Source of the DNA: Halorubrum sp. JWXQ-INN 858
Lineage (GTDB): Archaea > Halobacteriota > Halobacteria > Halobacteriales > Haloferacaceae
DNA length: 64,000 nucleotides
Direction of reading: 5' to 3'
NCBI RefSeq assembly: GCF_009806985.1
Contig: NZ_WUAX01000006.1
Location: 246,184-310,183 of the forward strand
How positions within the stretch are numbered: position 1 is the first letter of the stretch; each line of letters starts with the position of its first letter. Under the pieces are notes generated by a model. The model saw only the letters and a program-made list of their open reading frames with translations. It searched no databases and was not told the origin of the DNA. Shown here piece by piece: positions 42,718 to 51,339 of this stretch. The position numbers were made by a program, and so were the translations under genes.

Positions 42718-43755
42718 ATGCACGTCGAGGGGACCGTACTGGTCGGGCGCGGGTTCGAGCCGGTCGAGGGGCGGGTCGTCGTCGCAGACGGGGAGATCGT
42801 CGCGATCGAGGAGTGCGAGACCGACAGCGACGACGTGGTCCTCCCGGCGTTCGTCAACGCACACACGCACATCGGCGACTCCATCGCCAAGGAGGCCGGC
42901 GAGGGGCTCTCGCTCGACGAGCTGGTCGCCCCGCCGGACGGGCTCAAACACCGGCTCCTCCGGGCGGCGAGCCACGAGGAGAAGGTGGCCGCGATGGCGC
43001 GGACCCTCCGTTACATGGAGTCGACCGGAACCGGCACGTTCCTCGAGTTCCGCGAGGGGGGCGTCGACGGCGTCGCGGCCCTCCGCGACGCGCTGGCCGG
43101 CGAGGGCGTCCCGTTCGGCGAGCGCGACGTCGAGGCGGTCGTGTTCGGTCGCGACGACCCCGACGTCCTGTCGGTCGCGGACGGCTACGGCGCGTCCGGC
43201 GCGCGCGACGCCGACTTCGACGCCGTTCGCTCCGAGACCCGGCGGGCGGGGAAGCTGTTCGGGATCCACGCGGGCGAGCGCGACGCCGACGACGTTAACC
43301 CCGCGATGGACCTCGAGCCCGACTTCCTCGTTCACATGGTCCACGCCGAGGCGATCCACCTCGACCGGCTGGCGGACCGCGGGACGCCCGTCGTCGTCTG
43401 TCCGCGGTCCAACCTCGTGACGAACGTCGGGGTCCCCCCGATCCGCGAGCTGGTCGAGCGCACCACGGTCGCGCTCGGCACCGACAACGTGATGCTCGAC
43501 TCGCCGTCGATGTTCCGCGAGATGGAGTTCGCCGCCAAGCTCGCGGACCTGCCCGCGAGGGAGGTGCTCCGGATGGCGACGGTCAACGGGGCGGCGATCG
43601 CGGGGCTCAACCGCGGCGTCATCGAGGAGGGAGCCGACGCCCGCCTCCTCGTGCTCGACGGCGACTCCGACAACCTCGCCGGTGCACGCGACCTCGTCCG
43701 GGCGATCGTCCGCCGGGCGGGGGCGGCCGACGTCGAGCGCGTCGTCCTCGGGTGA
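42718..43755 (+). CDS. Amidohydrolase-family metal-dependent hydrolase
   Basis: A 345-residue TIM-barrel amidohydrolase. NAHTHIGDS gives the first metal His pair, GIHAGE and HMVHAEAI the later His residues, and LGTDNVMLDSPSMF the catalytic Asp. The short, GTDN-containing form resembles chlorohydrolase/cytosine-deaminase-like or cyclic-amide deaminases. It probably deaminates or hydrolyses a heterocycle; substrate unknown. TATA-like GTTTTAACC lies 27 bases upstream. Confidence 0.9.
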   Translation: MHVEGTVLVGRGFEPVEGRVVVADGEIVAIEECETDSDDVVLPAFVNAHTHIGDSIAKEAGEGLSLDELVAPPDGLKHRLLRAASHEEKVAAMARTLRYMESTGTGTFLEFREGGVDGVAALRDALAGEGVPFGERDVEAVVFGRDDPDVLSVADGYGASGARDADFDAVRSETRRAGKLFGIHAGERDADDVNPAMDLEPDFLVHMVHAEAIHLDRLADRGTPVVVCPRSNLVTNVGVPPIRELVERTTVALGTDNVMLDSPSMFREMEFAAKLADLPAREVLRMATVNGAAIAGLNRGVIEEGADARLLVLDGDSDNLAGARDLVRAIVRRAGAADVERVVLG

Positions 43756-43848
43756 GCCGGTAGCCACGGGTCGGGCCGAGTAGCCGACCGCGGGGCCGCT
43801 CGAGAGGCGAGCCACAGATTGAAGCGTGGGAAGCCCGTGCGCTCCGGT

Positions 43849-44403
43849 ATGCTCCCGAGCGCCACCGGAACCGGTGTGCTCCTGCAGGCGCTCGGCGTGC
43901 CCCTGATCCTGCTGTTGTTTTACGTCGACGGGATGATCGTCGGGAAGGTCACGCCGCCGGCCGCGCTGTACGTCGCGTACGTGGCGCTGGTCGCCCCGGA
44001 AAACGCCGTGCTCGTGGCCGTCGCGGCCGGATGCGTCATCGCCGCCACGCTCGGCCAGTGGACCATCTACCGCGGCTTCAACGAGGACAGCCCGGAGTTC
44101 GTCGGGATCCGGCGGGCGGTTCCGTACGTCGACCGGATCCCCGCCGTCGTGAAGAGGCGTATCGGCCAGCGACGGATGGACGTCGTGAGCGGGCTGTTCG
44201 ATCGCTTCGGTGGGGCCGGGATCGCCGTCACGAACGCGGTTCCGGGGATCCGGAGCCTGATGGCCGTCCCGGCCGGGCTGAGCGGCTATCCTCGCTGGCG
44301 GTTCCTCGCGTTCGCGACGGTCGGCAACGTCGGCTATCTCGTCCTGCTCACCGCGATCGCCCGGGGGGCGGTCACCGTCGTCGGGTTCGCGCCGGGCGGC
44401 TGA
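43849..44403 (+). CDS. DedA/VTT-like membrane protein
   Basis: A 184-residue membrane protein with hydrophobic segments at about 6-26, 36-66, 118-140 and 145-180. TNAVPGIRSLMAVPAGLSGYPRW is the DedA/VTT re-entrant signature with its Pro, Arg and Gly. It is a shorter relative of the protein at 17931. Likely role is lipid or small-molecule transport. Promoter is weak; the ATG at 43849 is the first giving a credible N-terminus. Confidence 0.82.
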   Translation: MLPSATGTGVLLQALGVPLILLLFYVDGMIVGKVTPPAALYVAYVALVAPENAVLVAVAAGCVIAATLGQWTIYRGFNEDSPEFVGIRRAVPYVDRIPAVVKRRIGQRRMDVVSGLFDRFGGAGIAVTNAVPGIRSLMAVPAGLSGYPRWRFLAFATVGNVGYLVLLTAIARGAVTVVGFAPGG

Positions 44404-44540
44404 CCGCCGACGGCAGAACGCGTCGGGCCGGCGGCGATCGGGTGCCGATCGGACGGGGCCGGCCGCCGTCGGCGGTGATGAGGTCGACGTGACGGGGGCG
44501 GAGAGCAACCGTTTAGTCGTTGGCTCGACGCCGATACCGC

Positions 44541-45257
44541 ATGCACGCCATCACCCGATCCGGGTGGATCGAGGTCGTCTCCGGGTCGATGTTCTCCGGG
44601 AAGACCGAGGAGCTCCTCCGGCGGCTCCGGCGGGCGGAGATCGCCGAACAGTCCGTCGCCGTTTATAAACCAGCGATCGATGATCGCTACGGCGAGGCGA
44701 CGATCGGCACGCACAACGGCCGTCAGTGGGAGGCGACGGTCGTCGACGCCGAAGGCGACGGCCCGCTGGCGATCGTCGACGACGCCGGCGACGCGGCGGT
44801 CGTCGCGATCGACGAGGCGAACTTCTTCTCGCCCGCGCTCGTCGACGCGTGCAACGCGCTCGCGGACCGCGGCGCACGGGTCATCGTCACGGGAACCGAC
44901 CAGACGTTCCGCGGCGAGCCGTTCGAACCTCTGCCGCGGCTGATGGCGGTCGCGGAGTACGTCGACAAACTGCGAGCGATCTGTTCGTGCTGTGGCGAGC
45001 CGGCGACACGGAACCAGCGACTGATCGGCGGCGAGCCCGCCCACGTCGACGACCCGACGATACTCGTCGGGGCCGAGGAGTCCTACGAGGCGCGGTGTCG
45101 CGACTGCCACGTGCTTCGGACGGGCGAGCGGGGCGGAGACGACCGCCGCCGGGAACGTCCCGACGCGGGGCAGTCGTCAGCAGGCACGGGGCAGTCGTCA
45201 GCAGACGTGGATCAGTCGTCGTCCGGCGGGGGCGGATCATCGCCCGACGCCTCCTGA
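44541..45257 (+). CDS. tdk: Thymidine kinase, type II
   Basis: A 238-residue enzyme that phosphorylates thymidine. GSMFSGKTEELLRRL is the P-loop, AIDEANFF the catalytic region with Mg/Glu, GTDQTFRGEPF the lasso loop, and CSCCGEPATRNQRL plus EARCRDCHV the zinc site. About 45 extra C-terminal residues are low complexity (QSSAGTGQSSADVDQ) and grow from a 24-bp-like repeat. This tail overlaps the convergent gene at 45212 by 46 bases. TATA-like CGTTTAGTC lies 26 bases upstream of the ATG at 44541. Confidence 0.93.
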   Translation: MHAITRSGWIEVVSGSMFSGKTEELLRRLRRAEIAEQSVAVYKPAIDDRYGEATIGTHNGRQWEATVVDAEGDGPLAIVDDAGDAAVVAIDEANFFSPALVDACNALADRGARVIVTGTDQTFRGEPFEPLPRLMAVAEYVDKLRAICSCCGEPATRNQRLIGGEPAHVDDPTILVGAEESYEARCRDCHVLRTGERGGDDRRRERPDAGQSSAGTGQSSADVDQSSSGGGGSSPDAS

Positions 45258-46417
45258 TACACCCAGAGGTGTCCCTGTCCGTCGGGGAGGTCGATCGGCT
45301 GGTACGTCCGTCGGAACGCGCCCCCGTCCGCCAGCGGGAGCCGCTCGTCCCGGACGGGGCGGCGCTCGGCGACGACCGTCGCGATCCGGTCGACGAACCC
45401 CTCCGGGTCGGCGAACGCGCCGCCGACCCGTTCCGCGAAGCGCTCGCAGTCCGCGCCGACGGCGTCCGCCGGCGCCCCGTCGATGTCGAACAGGTCGTAG
45501 AGCTGTTGGTTAATCGCGATGACGCGCCGGTCGGCGTCCTCCGCGAGCATCCCGACCGGGAGGGTGTCGCAGATCGTCGAGAGAACGGCGTTCGTCCGCG
45601 TTATTTCCCGTTTTCTCGCCTCCCGTTCGGTGATGTCCTCGAACTGTGAGACGACGCTGATGACCGCTCCGTCCGCGTCGGTCACCACCTGGTTATGCCA
45701 GGCGCAACGGATCCGCTCGCCGGTCGCGGTCACGTTGTCGTTCACGCTCCGGTAGCCGCCCGCCTCCGCGAGGAGCTGTCGCTCCACCTCCGCGACGTGC
45801 CGGCGCGCCTCCTCCGGGACGAACGGCAGCCACGTCCCCCCGACGAGGTCGTCGGCGTCGTAGCCGAGGATCGACTCGGCGGCGGCGTTCACGCGGACGA
45901 TCCGGAACCGCTCGTCGTACTCGATCGTGCCCAGCGGCGACTGGTCGATGAACCGCGAGAGGCGTTCCTGGCTCGCGGCCAGCGCGCGCCGCGAACGGTA
46001 CTGCTCGACCGCGTTCCGGACCCGGTTGGCGAGCACGGCGTACTGGTCCGTTCCCGTTCCCTTCTGGATGTAGTCGGTCACGCCCGCCGAGATCGCCTCG
46101 CTCGCGATCTCCTCGCTCCCCTTCCCCGTGAACAGCACGAACGGGATCTCCGAATCGATCTCGCGGGCCCGTTCGAGGAACTCCAGCCCGTTCATCCCGG
46201 GCATGTCGTAGTCGCTGACGACGCAGTCGAACGGCTCGTCGACGAGCGCCTCGAGCGCCGCCCGGGGGCTGGCCTCGGTCCGGACCGTGAACGAGCCGTC
46301 GACCCGGGCGAGGAACGCCGCGGTGAGCTCCGCGAAGTCCGGCTCGTCGTCGACGTGGAGGAGCCGAACCGCGGACGGCCGCCCGGGCGACTGCCCGTAA
46401 GGATCGGCCCCGTGCAT
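45212..46417 (-). CDS. Receiver-PAS-PAS signalling protein without kinase domain
   Basis: A 401-residue protein. Residues about 16-135 form a receiver (LHVDDEPDFAELT, CVVSDYDMPGMNG, TGKGSEEIASEAISAGVTDY). Two PAS domains follow: about 150-265 (YDERFRIVRVNAAAESILGY) and about 275-390. No histidine kinase follows. The receiver is nearly identical to that of the kinase at 37392 and close to the protein at 6994. A strong reverse-strand TATA (ACATATATGT, 46441-46450) lies 27 bases upstream. The 3' end overlaps tdk by 46 bases. Confidence 0.9.
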   Translation of the reverse strand: MHGADPYGQSPGRPSAVRLLHVDDEPDFAELTAAFLARVDGSFTVRTEASPRAALEALVDEPFDCVVSDYDMPGMNGLEFLERAREIDSEIPFVLFTGKGSEEIASEAISAGVTDYIQKGTGTDQYAVLANRVRNAVEQYRSRRALAASQERLSRFIDQSPLGTIEYDERFRIVRVNAAAESILGYDADDLVGGTWLPFVPEEARRHVAEVERQLLAEAGGYRSVNDNVTATGERIRCAWHNQVVTDADGAVISVVSQFEDITEREARKREITRTNAVLSTICDTLPVGMLAEDADRRVIAINQQLYDLFDIDGAPADAVGADCERFAERVGGAFADPEGFVDRIATVVAERRPVRDERLPLADGGAFRRTYQPIDLPDGQGHLWVYQEASGDDPPPPDDD

Positions 46418-46440
46418 ACAGTCCGTCCGCGTCGGCGATC

Positions 46441-46450
46441 ACATATATGT
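46441..46450 (-). promoter_or_regulatory. TATA box of the receiver-PAS-PAS gene at 45212
   Basis: Palindromic ACATATATGT centred about 28 bases upstream of the ATG at 46417. Confidence 0.7.
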
Positions 46451-46601
46451 TTGTATCGGTGACTGTTTCCGGCTCGACGGCGGAAACGGGGGTCGTCCGT
46501 GCCGAAACGGGATCTCCCCGTGCCGAAACCGAGCGTAATCCGCACCCCCGCGAAACATACCACACAAACAACTATTAGGGATCGAACCAACGCGCCAATG
46601 T

Positions 46602-46607
46602 GAGGAG
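46602..46607 (+). promoter_or_regulatory. Shine-Dalgarno-like site of fixA
   Basis: GAGGAG six bases before the ATG at 46614. Unlike most genes here, fixA appears to have a short leader with a ribosome binding site; the likely TATA is CTATTAGGG at 46572-46580. Confidence 0.55.
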
Positions 46608-46613
46608 TGATCA

Positions 46614-47489
46614 ATGTACACAGTCGTACTGACGAAGGGCGTCCCCGACTTCCGCGAGGGGAAGGTGTCGTTCGACGAGGACGGTCACCTCGAACGCGGG
46701 AAGACGCCCACCGTTATGAACCCGAACGACGAGCTCGCACTGCGGGCGGCCCTCCAAGGGAAGGTCCGCCACGGCGGCACCGTCTCGCTTCTGAGCATGG
46801 GCCCGCCCGGATACACGGACGTGTTGCGACAGGGCATGGAGGAGGTGTACGCCGACGACCTCTACCTCCTGTCCGACCGGGAGATGGCCGCGGCGGACAC
46901 CTGGGCGACCGCGATGACGGTCACCACCGGCATCTCGCGGCTGGAGCCGACGCCCGACCTCGTCGTGGCCGGGTTCAAGACGGCCGACGGGGAGACGGGC
47001 CACACCGGCCCGCAGACGAACTGGTGTCACCACATGAACGACGCGCTTCCCGACCGCACGCTCGTCACCCACGTCGTCTCGCTCGACGTCGACCCCGACG
47101 CCGGGACGCTGCGCGCGAAGCGGCTGGTGAAAGGCGACGTCACCGAGGTCGAGACCGTCGAAACCGACCTCCCGGCGTTCGTCGTGACCGACCCCGAGTT
47201 CGAGGCGAGCTACCCGAAAGCCGACCACCGGCTGCGATACAAGGACCTGCGCGAGGAGACGAAGCGGCGGGCCGAGGACCCGGAGGCGGTGCTTACCGTC
47301 TGGAACCACGAGGACCTCAACCTCGATCCGGACTTCATCGGGCTCGACGGCTCGCCGACGATCGTCGCGGGCGTCGACCCGATCCCGAAAGGGCCCGACG
47401 AACGGGAGGCGACGCACGTCTCGCCCGACGACGGCGCGGGGATGGAGACGGTCCTCGAGGAGCTCCAGCCGTTCGCGGGGGGTGACTAA
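46614..47489 (+). CDS. fixA: Electron transfer flavoprotein beta subunit (FixA)
   Basis: A 291-residue ETF beta subunit. MYTVVLTKGVPDFREGKVSF is the opening, NPNDELALRAAL and PDLVVAGFKTADGETGHTGP the nucleotide-binding segments. It pairs with FixB to carry electrons in FAD/AMP or FAD form and pass them to the FixC quinone or ferredoxin branch. First gene of the fixA-fixB-fixC operon; fixB starts 2 bases after its stop codon. Confidence 0.95.
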   Translation: MYTVVLTKGVPDFREGKVSFDEDGHLERGKTPTVMNPNDELALRAALQGKVRHGGTVSLLSMGPPGYTDVLRQGMEEVYADDLYLLSDREMAAADTWATAMTVTTGISRLEPTPDLVVAGFKTADGETGHTGPQTNWCHHMNDALPDRTLVTHVVSLDVDPDAGTLRAKRLVKGDVTEVETVETDLPAFVVTDPEFEASYPKADHRLRYKDLREETKRRAEDPEAVLTVWNHEDLNLDPDFIGLDGSPTIVAGVDPIPKGPDEREATHVSPDDGAGMETVLEELQPFAGGD

Positions 47490-47491
47490 CC

Positions 47492-49144
47492 GTGCCCACG
47501 ATAGACCCGACCGACCACGAGATCGCCGACCTCGGTCCGGAGGTGAACGGGATCGACGACGTCGAGGAGCTGGAGGCGATGCTCGCTCTCGAGGCCGACG
47601 GCGAGGACCGGGGGCCGGTCAGAACGCTCATCGAGAGCCGGATCGAGAAGCTCCGCGCGGCGGACGAGGAGGAGGACGCCGACCCCGGCGACGTCGACCT
47701 CGCCGAACTCACCATCGCGGACGTGGCCAACATGGTCCGGGACGTCGACGACGCCGCGGTGTTGCGGGGGCTGCTCGAACGCGAACGGGAGGGGAAGGAC
47801 CGCTCGGGAGCGATCACGCAGATCGAAAACCGGATCGAGGCCGTCGAGGGCAGCGAGGGCGGCGACGGCGAGGTCGAGTACGTGCCGCCCGAGGAGAAGT
47901 ACCCCGACCTCGACCACCCGACCGCGGACAAACAGTACGTCGAGGGCACCTCCGGCGAGACGTATCGCGACATGTGGGTGTACTGTGAGACCCAACAGGG
48001 CGAGCTGATCGACGTCTCGAAGGAACTGCTCGGGAAGGCTCGCGAGCTGATGGACGAGTACAACGGCGAGGAGGGGTACGGCGGCGACGAGGACGGGACC
48101 CCCGAGGAGGTGATCGCCGTGGTCATCGGCGACGACGTCGTCGATCTCGCCGAGGAGGCGATCGCGTACGGGGCCGACCGGGTCGTCTACCACGAGGACG
48201 AGCGGCTCGAACGGTTCCGCCACAAGCCGTACACGGAGCTGTTCGCGCACATGTGTCGCGACTTCGACGTCGACTGGCGCGACTACCACGAGCCGCGATA
48301 CACCGTCTTCCCGGCGACGAACAACGGTCGCGACCTCTCCGCGCTCGTGCAGGGCGAGCTCGACTCCGGGCTCGCGTCCGACTGCTCGGACCTGTACATC
48401 GACGAGGCGATGATCTCGAACCCGGCGAAGACGGGGATACCCGGCGACAGCGTGGCGTTCGATCGGGTCCTCCACATGCCCCGGCCGGACTTCTCCGGGT
48501 TCGAGTACTCGACGATCCTCTGTATCGACAAGCCGCACCGGGACTTCCACCCGCAGGGCGCGAGCGTCATTCCCGGCGCGTTCGACCTCCCCGATCCGGA
48601 CCCGGACCGGGAGGGCGAGCTCGTGGAACACGACCTCGAGTTACCCGACGAGTGGTTCCAGATCGAGATCGTCGACCACGACCGGCTGGAGGGCGGCGTC
48701 GACCTCACCGGCCACGACGTGGTGGTCGCGCTCGGCCGCGGGATCGGGACCGACCCGACGAAGGGGATCGAGCTCGGGCTCGAGCTGGTCGACGCGTTCG
48801 ACGACGCGGCGTTCGGACTCTCCCGAGGGGTCATCACGGCCTCGTACCAGTTCGGGGGCCACGTCGCGGACTACGTCTCCGAGGAGCGGCAGATCGGCGA
48901 GTCCGGGCAGGTCGTCGAACCCGCCGTCTACATCGCGGCCGGCATCTCCGGCGCGGTACAACACAAGGTCGGGATGGACGAGTCGGACACGATCATCGCG
49001 ATCAACGACGACCCGGACGCGGACATCCGGGGCTTCTCGGACTACTTCATCGAGGGGGACCTCTTCGAGGTGCTCCCGCGGCTGACGGCGGCGGTAGAGA
49101 GCGGGAACCTGGCGGCGGTAGCGGCGGAGGCAAGCGATGACTGA
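47492..49144 (+). CDS. fixB: Electron transfer flavoprotein alpha subunit (FixB) with N-terminal helical extension
   Basis: A 550-residue ETF alpha subunit. The canonical part starts near 170 (VYCETQQGELIDVSKELLGK) and ends with the FAD motif GQVVEPAVYIAAGISGAVQH and AINDDPDADIRGFSDYFI. Ordinary FixB is about 320-360 residues, so roughly 150 are extra. The extension contains two related repeats, GEDRGPVRTLIESRIEKL (about 35-55) and GKDRSGAITQIENRIEAV (about 100-120). GTG start two bases after fixA; last eight bases overlap fixC. Confidence 0.93.
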   Translation: MPTIDPTDHEIADLGPEVNGIDDVEELEAMLALEADGEDRGPVRTLIESRIEKLRAADEEEDADPGDVDLAELTIADVANMVRDVDDAAVLRGLLEREREGKDRSGAITQIENRIEAVEGSEGGDGEVEYVPPEEKYPDLDHPTADKQYVEGTSGETYRDMWVYCETQQGELIDVSKELLGKARELMDEYNGEEGYGGDEDGTPEEVIAVVIGDDVVDLAEEAIAYGADRVVYHEDERLERFRHKPYTELFAHMCRDFDVDWRDYHEPRYTVFPATNNGRDLSALVQGELDSGLASDCSDLYIDEAMISNPAKTGIPGDSVAFDRVLHMPRPDFSGFEYSTILCIDKPHRDFHPQGASVIPGAFDLPDPDPDREGELVEHDLELPDEWFQIEIVDHDRLEGGVDLTGHDVVVALGRGIGTDPTKGIELGLELVDAFDDAAFGLSRGVITASYQFGGHVADYVSEERQIGESGQVVEPAVYIAAGISGAVQHKVGMDESDTIIAINDDPDADIRGFSDYFIEGDLFEVLPRLTAAVESGNLAAVAAEASDD

Positions 49145-50798
49145 CGATCACGAACACTACGAAGCGGTCGTCGTCGGGGCGGGTCCCGGCGGGGCCGCCG
49201 CGGCGGCGGCATTGGCACGGCAGGGCGTCGAGACGCTCGTGTTGGAACGCGGCGTCGACGCCGGCTCGAAGAACGTCTCGGGCGGGCTGATCTACGCGGA
49301 GGAGTCGGCCCCGTACACGATCGACTCGCTGTTCCCCGACTTCCGCGAGGCCGCCTCGGAACGCCCCGTGGACGACTACTACATCCACAACGTCTCGGGA
49401 CGGGACGTGAAGACGTTCGACCTGGGACGGATCCACCGCCACGACACGGACTGGTGTGACGCGGTGTTGCGCCGGAAGATGGACTCGTGGCTCGCCGAGC
49501 GCGTCCACGAACTCACCCGCGAGACGGGCGGGGGGCTGCTCACCGAGGTCCGCGTGAACGGGCTGCTGCGCGAGAACGGGGAGATCGTCGGCGTCACCTG
49601 CGACGAGCTCGACCCCATCACCGCGGACCTCATCGTCGCGGCCGACGGGGTGAACTCCGAGCTGGCCCGCGACGCCGGCCTGATGGACTGGGACGAGCCC
49701 GACGACTGGTTCCAGGGGGTGAAAGCCGTCGTCGAGATGGAGCCCGACGCGATCGCCGACCGCTTCGGGATCGACGACGACGAGGGGGCCGCACACCTGT
49801 TCTCGGGCGACCTCTTCGAGGGAGTCCGCGGCGGCGGGTTCCTCTACACCAACGAGGACTCGCTCTCGGTCGGGACGGTCTTCCACCTCGACTCGCTCGC
49901 GGCCGAGCGGGCGGAGCCGCACGAGCTGCTGGACGCGCTGCTCACGCACCCGTTGCTCGATCAGTGGCTTCAGGGCGAGTACGAGGAGCGCGAGTACGCG
50001 GCGAAGCTCGTCCCGGACTCGAAGAAGGTGGCTCACCCCTCGCCGCACCGCGGGCGGCTCCTTCTCGTCGGCGACGCCGCCGGCCAGATGCAGGCGCAGG
50101 GACCGATCATCAAGGGGATGAACCACGCCGTGACCGCCGGCGGGCTCGCCGCCGAGGCGTACGCCGACGCGAAGACGCGGGGGGACCCGTCCGCGGCCGG
50201 CGAGCTGTACGAGGCGAAGCTCAACGAGGAAGGGGTCATGGACCAGCTCCGGCCGGCACGCTACCGCGCGACCCGGTCGGTCTCGGAGAGCGACCTGCTC
50301 GGCACGATCGGGGACGCCGTGATCCGGTCGCCGATCGGGGCGGCGGGGTTGAAGGCGTTCGACGGCGCGATAGAGCGGGCGTTCAACTCGCCGTTCCTGC
50401 TCGGGATGGTCCCGGACACGCGCTTCTCGTACGTGACGCTTCCGACCCGGATCGGCGAGGTGCTCGGCGAGCCGGTGACCGGCGACAACGACGTCGAGCC
50501 GCCGGATCTCGCCGACCGGATCGGCGACCTGACGTACGACGTGGGCGAGCCGCACATCGAGCTGGTCGACAACAGCTTCGAGGCGAGCGGGACCGCCGTC
50601 ACGGCGTGTCCGGTCAGCGCGGTCGGGTTCGGCGGCGGCTGTTACCGCGAGGAGACGGTCCGGACGAACGGGAGCGAGGAGCGGCTCGTCAGTCTCGACA
50701 CCCAGCCGTGCGTCGAGTGTGGCACCTGCGCGATCGTCGCCGACACCGAGTGGGAGCACCCGGCCGGCGGCAAGGGCGTCGAGTACGAACAGGGGTGA
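49137..50798 (+). CDS. fixC: FixC flavoprotein oxidoreductase with fused FixX-like ferredoxin domain
   Basis: A 553-residue geranylgeranyl-reductase/ETF-quinone-oxidoreductase family protein. VVVGAGPGGAAAAAALARQG near 10 is the Rossmann FAD site; GDAAGQMQAQGPIIKGMNHA near 317 is the second FAD motif. The C-terminal 80 residues (TACPVSAVGF, GGCYREET, CVECGTCAIV) contain the four-Cys 4Fe-4S signature of FixX, usually a separate protein. It accepts electrons from FixAB and passes them to quinone or ferredoxin, possibly with electron bifurcation. Overlaps fixB by 8 bases. Confidence 0.94.
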   Translation: MTDDHEHYEAVVVGAGPGGAAAAAALARQGVETLVLERGVDAGSKNVSGGLIYAEESAPYTIDSLFPDFREAASERPVDDYYIHNVSGRDVKTFDLGRIHRHDTDWCDAVLRRKMDSWLAERVHELTRETGGGLLTEVRVNGLLRENGEIVGVTCDELDPITADLIVAADGVNSELARDAGLMDWDEPDDWFQGVKAVVEMEPDAIADRFGIDDDEGAAHLFSGDLFEGVRGGGFLYTNEDSLSVGTVFHLDSLAAERAEPHELLDALLTHPLLDQWLQGEYEEREYAAKLVPDSKKVAHPSPHRGRLLLVGDAAGQMQAQGPIIKGMNHAVTAGGLAAEAYADAKTRGDPSAAGELYEAKLNEEGVMDQLRPARYRATRSVSESDLLGTIGDAVIRSPIGAAGLKAFDGAIERAFNSPFLLGMVPDTRFSYVTLPTRIGEVLGEPVTGDNDVEPPDLADRIGDLTYDVGEPHIELVDNSFEASGTAVTACPVSAVGFGGGCYREETVRTNGSEERLVSLDTQPCVECGTCAIVADTEWEHPAGGKGVEYEQG

Positions 50799-50802
50799 AC
50801 GA

Positions 50803-51234
50803 ATGCCCTCAGCGTACGCCGACCGGATCGCGACCCTCGCGGCGGCGGCAACCGACGCGCGCGAGTGCGTCGACGAGGCTCCCGCCCCCGACGGCCGCCC
50901 GTTCGTCGACCGCGTGGCCGACGGGGACGTCCGGCTCGCCGGGACGCGGGTCGCGGATCCCGACGAGGCCGCGCTCGTCGCCGCCCGCGACGGGCTCGGG
51001 CCGGTCGTCGCGACCTACGTGGAGGCCCGGACCGCGGACGAGTGGGTGTGGTTCTCCCAACGGGAGATGGACCGGCTACACGCCGCGACCCGCGACTGGC
51101 TCGCCGTCTACGCCGGCTGTCACGGCGTGGACGCCGACCCCGACGTCACCGTCCGCGAGGCCGCCGAAGTCCTCCTCGACACGCACGACATCACCGACGT
51201 CGCCGCGCTGTTGACGGGACTCCATCGCCGGTAG
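50803..51234 (+). CDS. Hypothetical protein at the end of the fix operon
   Basis: A 143-residue acidic, mostly helical protein (MPSAYADRIATLAAAATDAR; DEWVWFSQREMDRLHAATRD). I do not recognise the family. It begins 4 bases after the fixC stop, with a purine-rich GGGGTGAACGA before the ATG, so it should be co-transcribed and may serve the electron-transfer system. Confidence 0.8.
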   Translation: MPSAYADRIATLAAAATDARECVDEAPAPDGRPFVDRVADGDVRLAGTRVADPDEAALVAARDGLGPVVATYVEARTADEWVWFSQREMDRLHAATRDWLAVYAGCHGVDADPDVTVREAAEVLLDTHDITDVAALLTGLHRR

Positions 51235-51339
51235 CCGCTCGCGTGTGCTAGGGGGCCGCGCTTGTTGTGCCCTCCCCGACGTTGTTTATCACGTTCTTTC
51301 GTGGCAATCGTTAAGTAGCGCACCGTGGTATCGACCAGC

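Noticed and set aside
42247-44508. 753-residue open frame opposite the amidohydrolase and VTT genes
   Set aside because: Shadow with Arg/Asp-rich low-complexity content and no motif.
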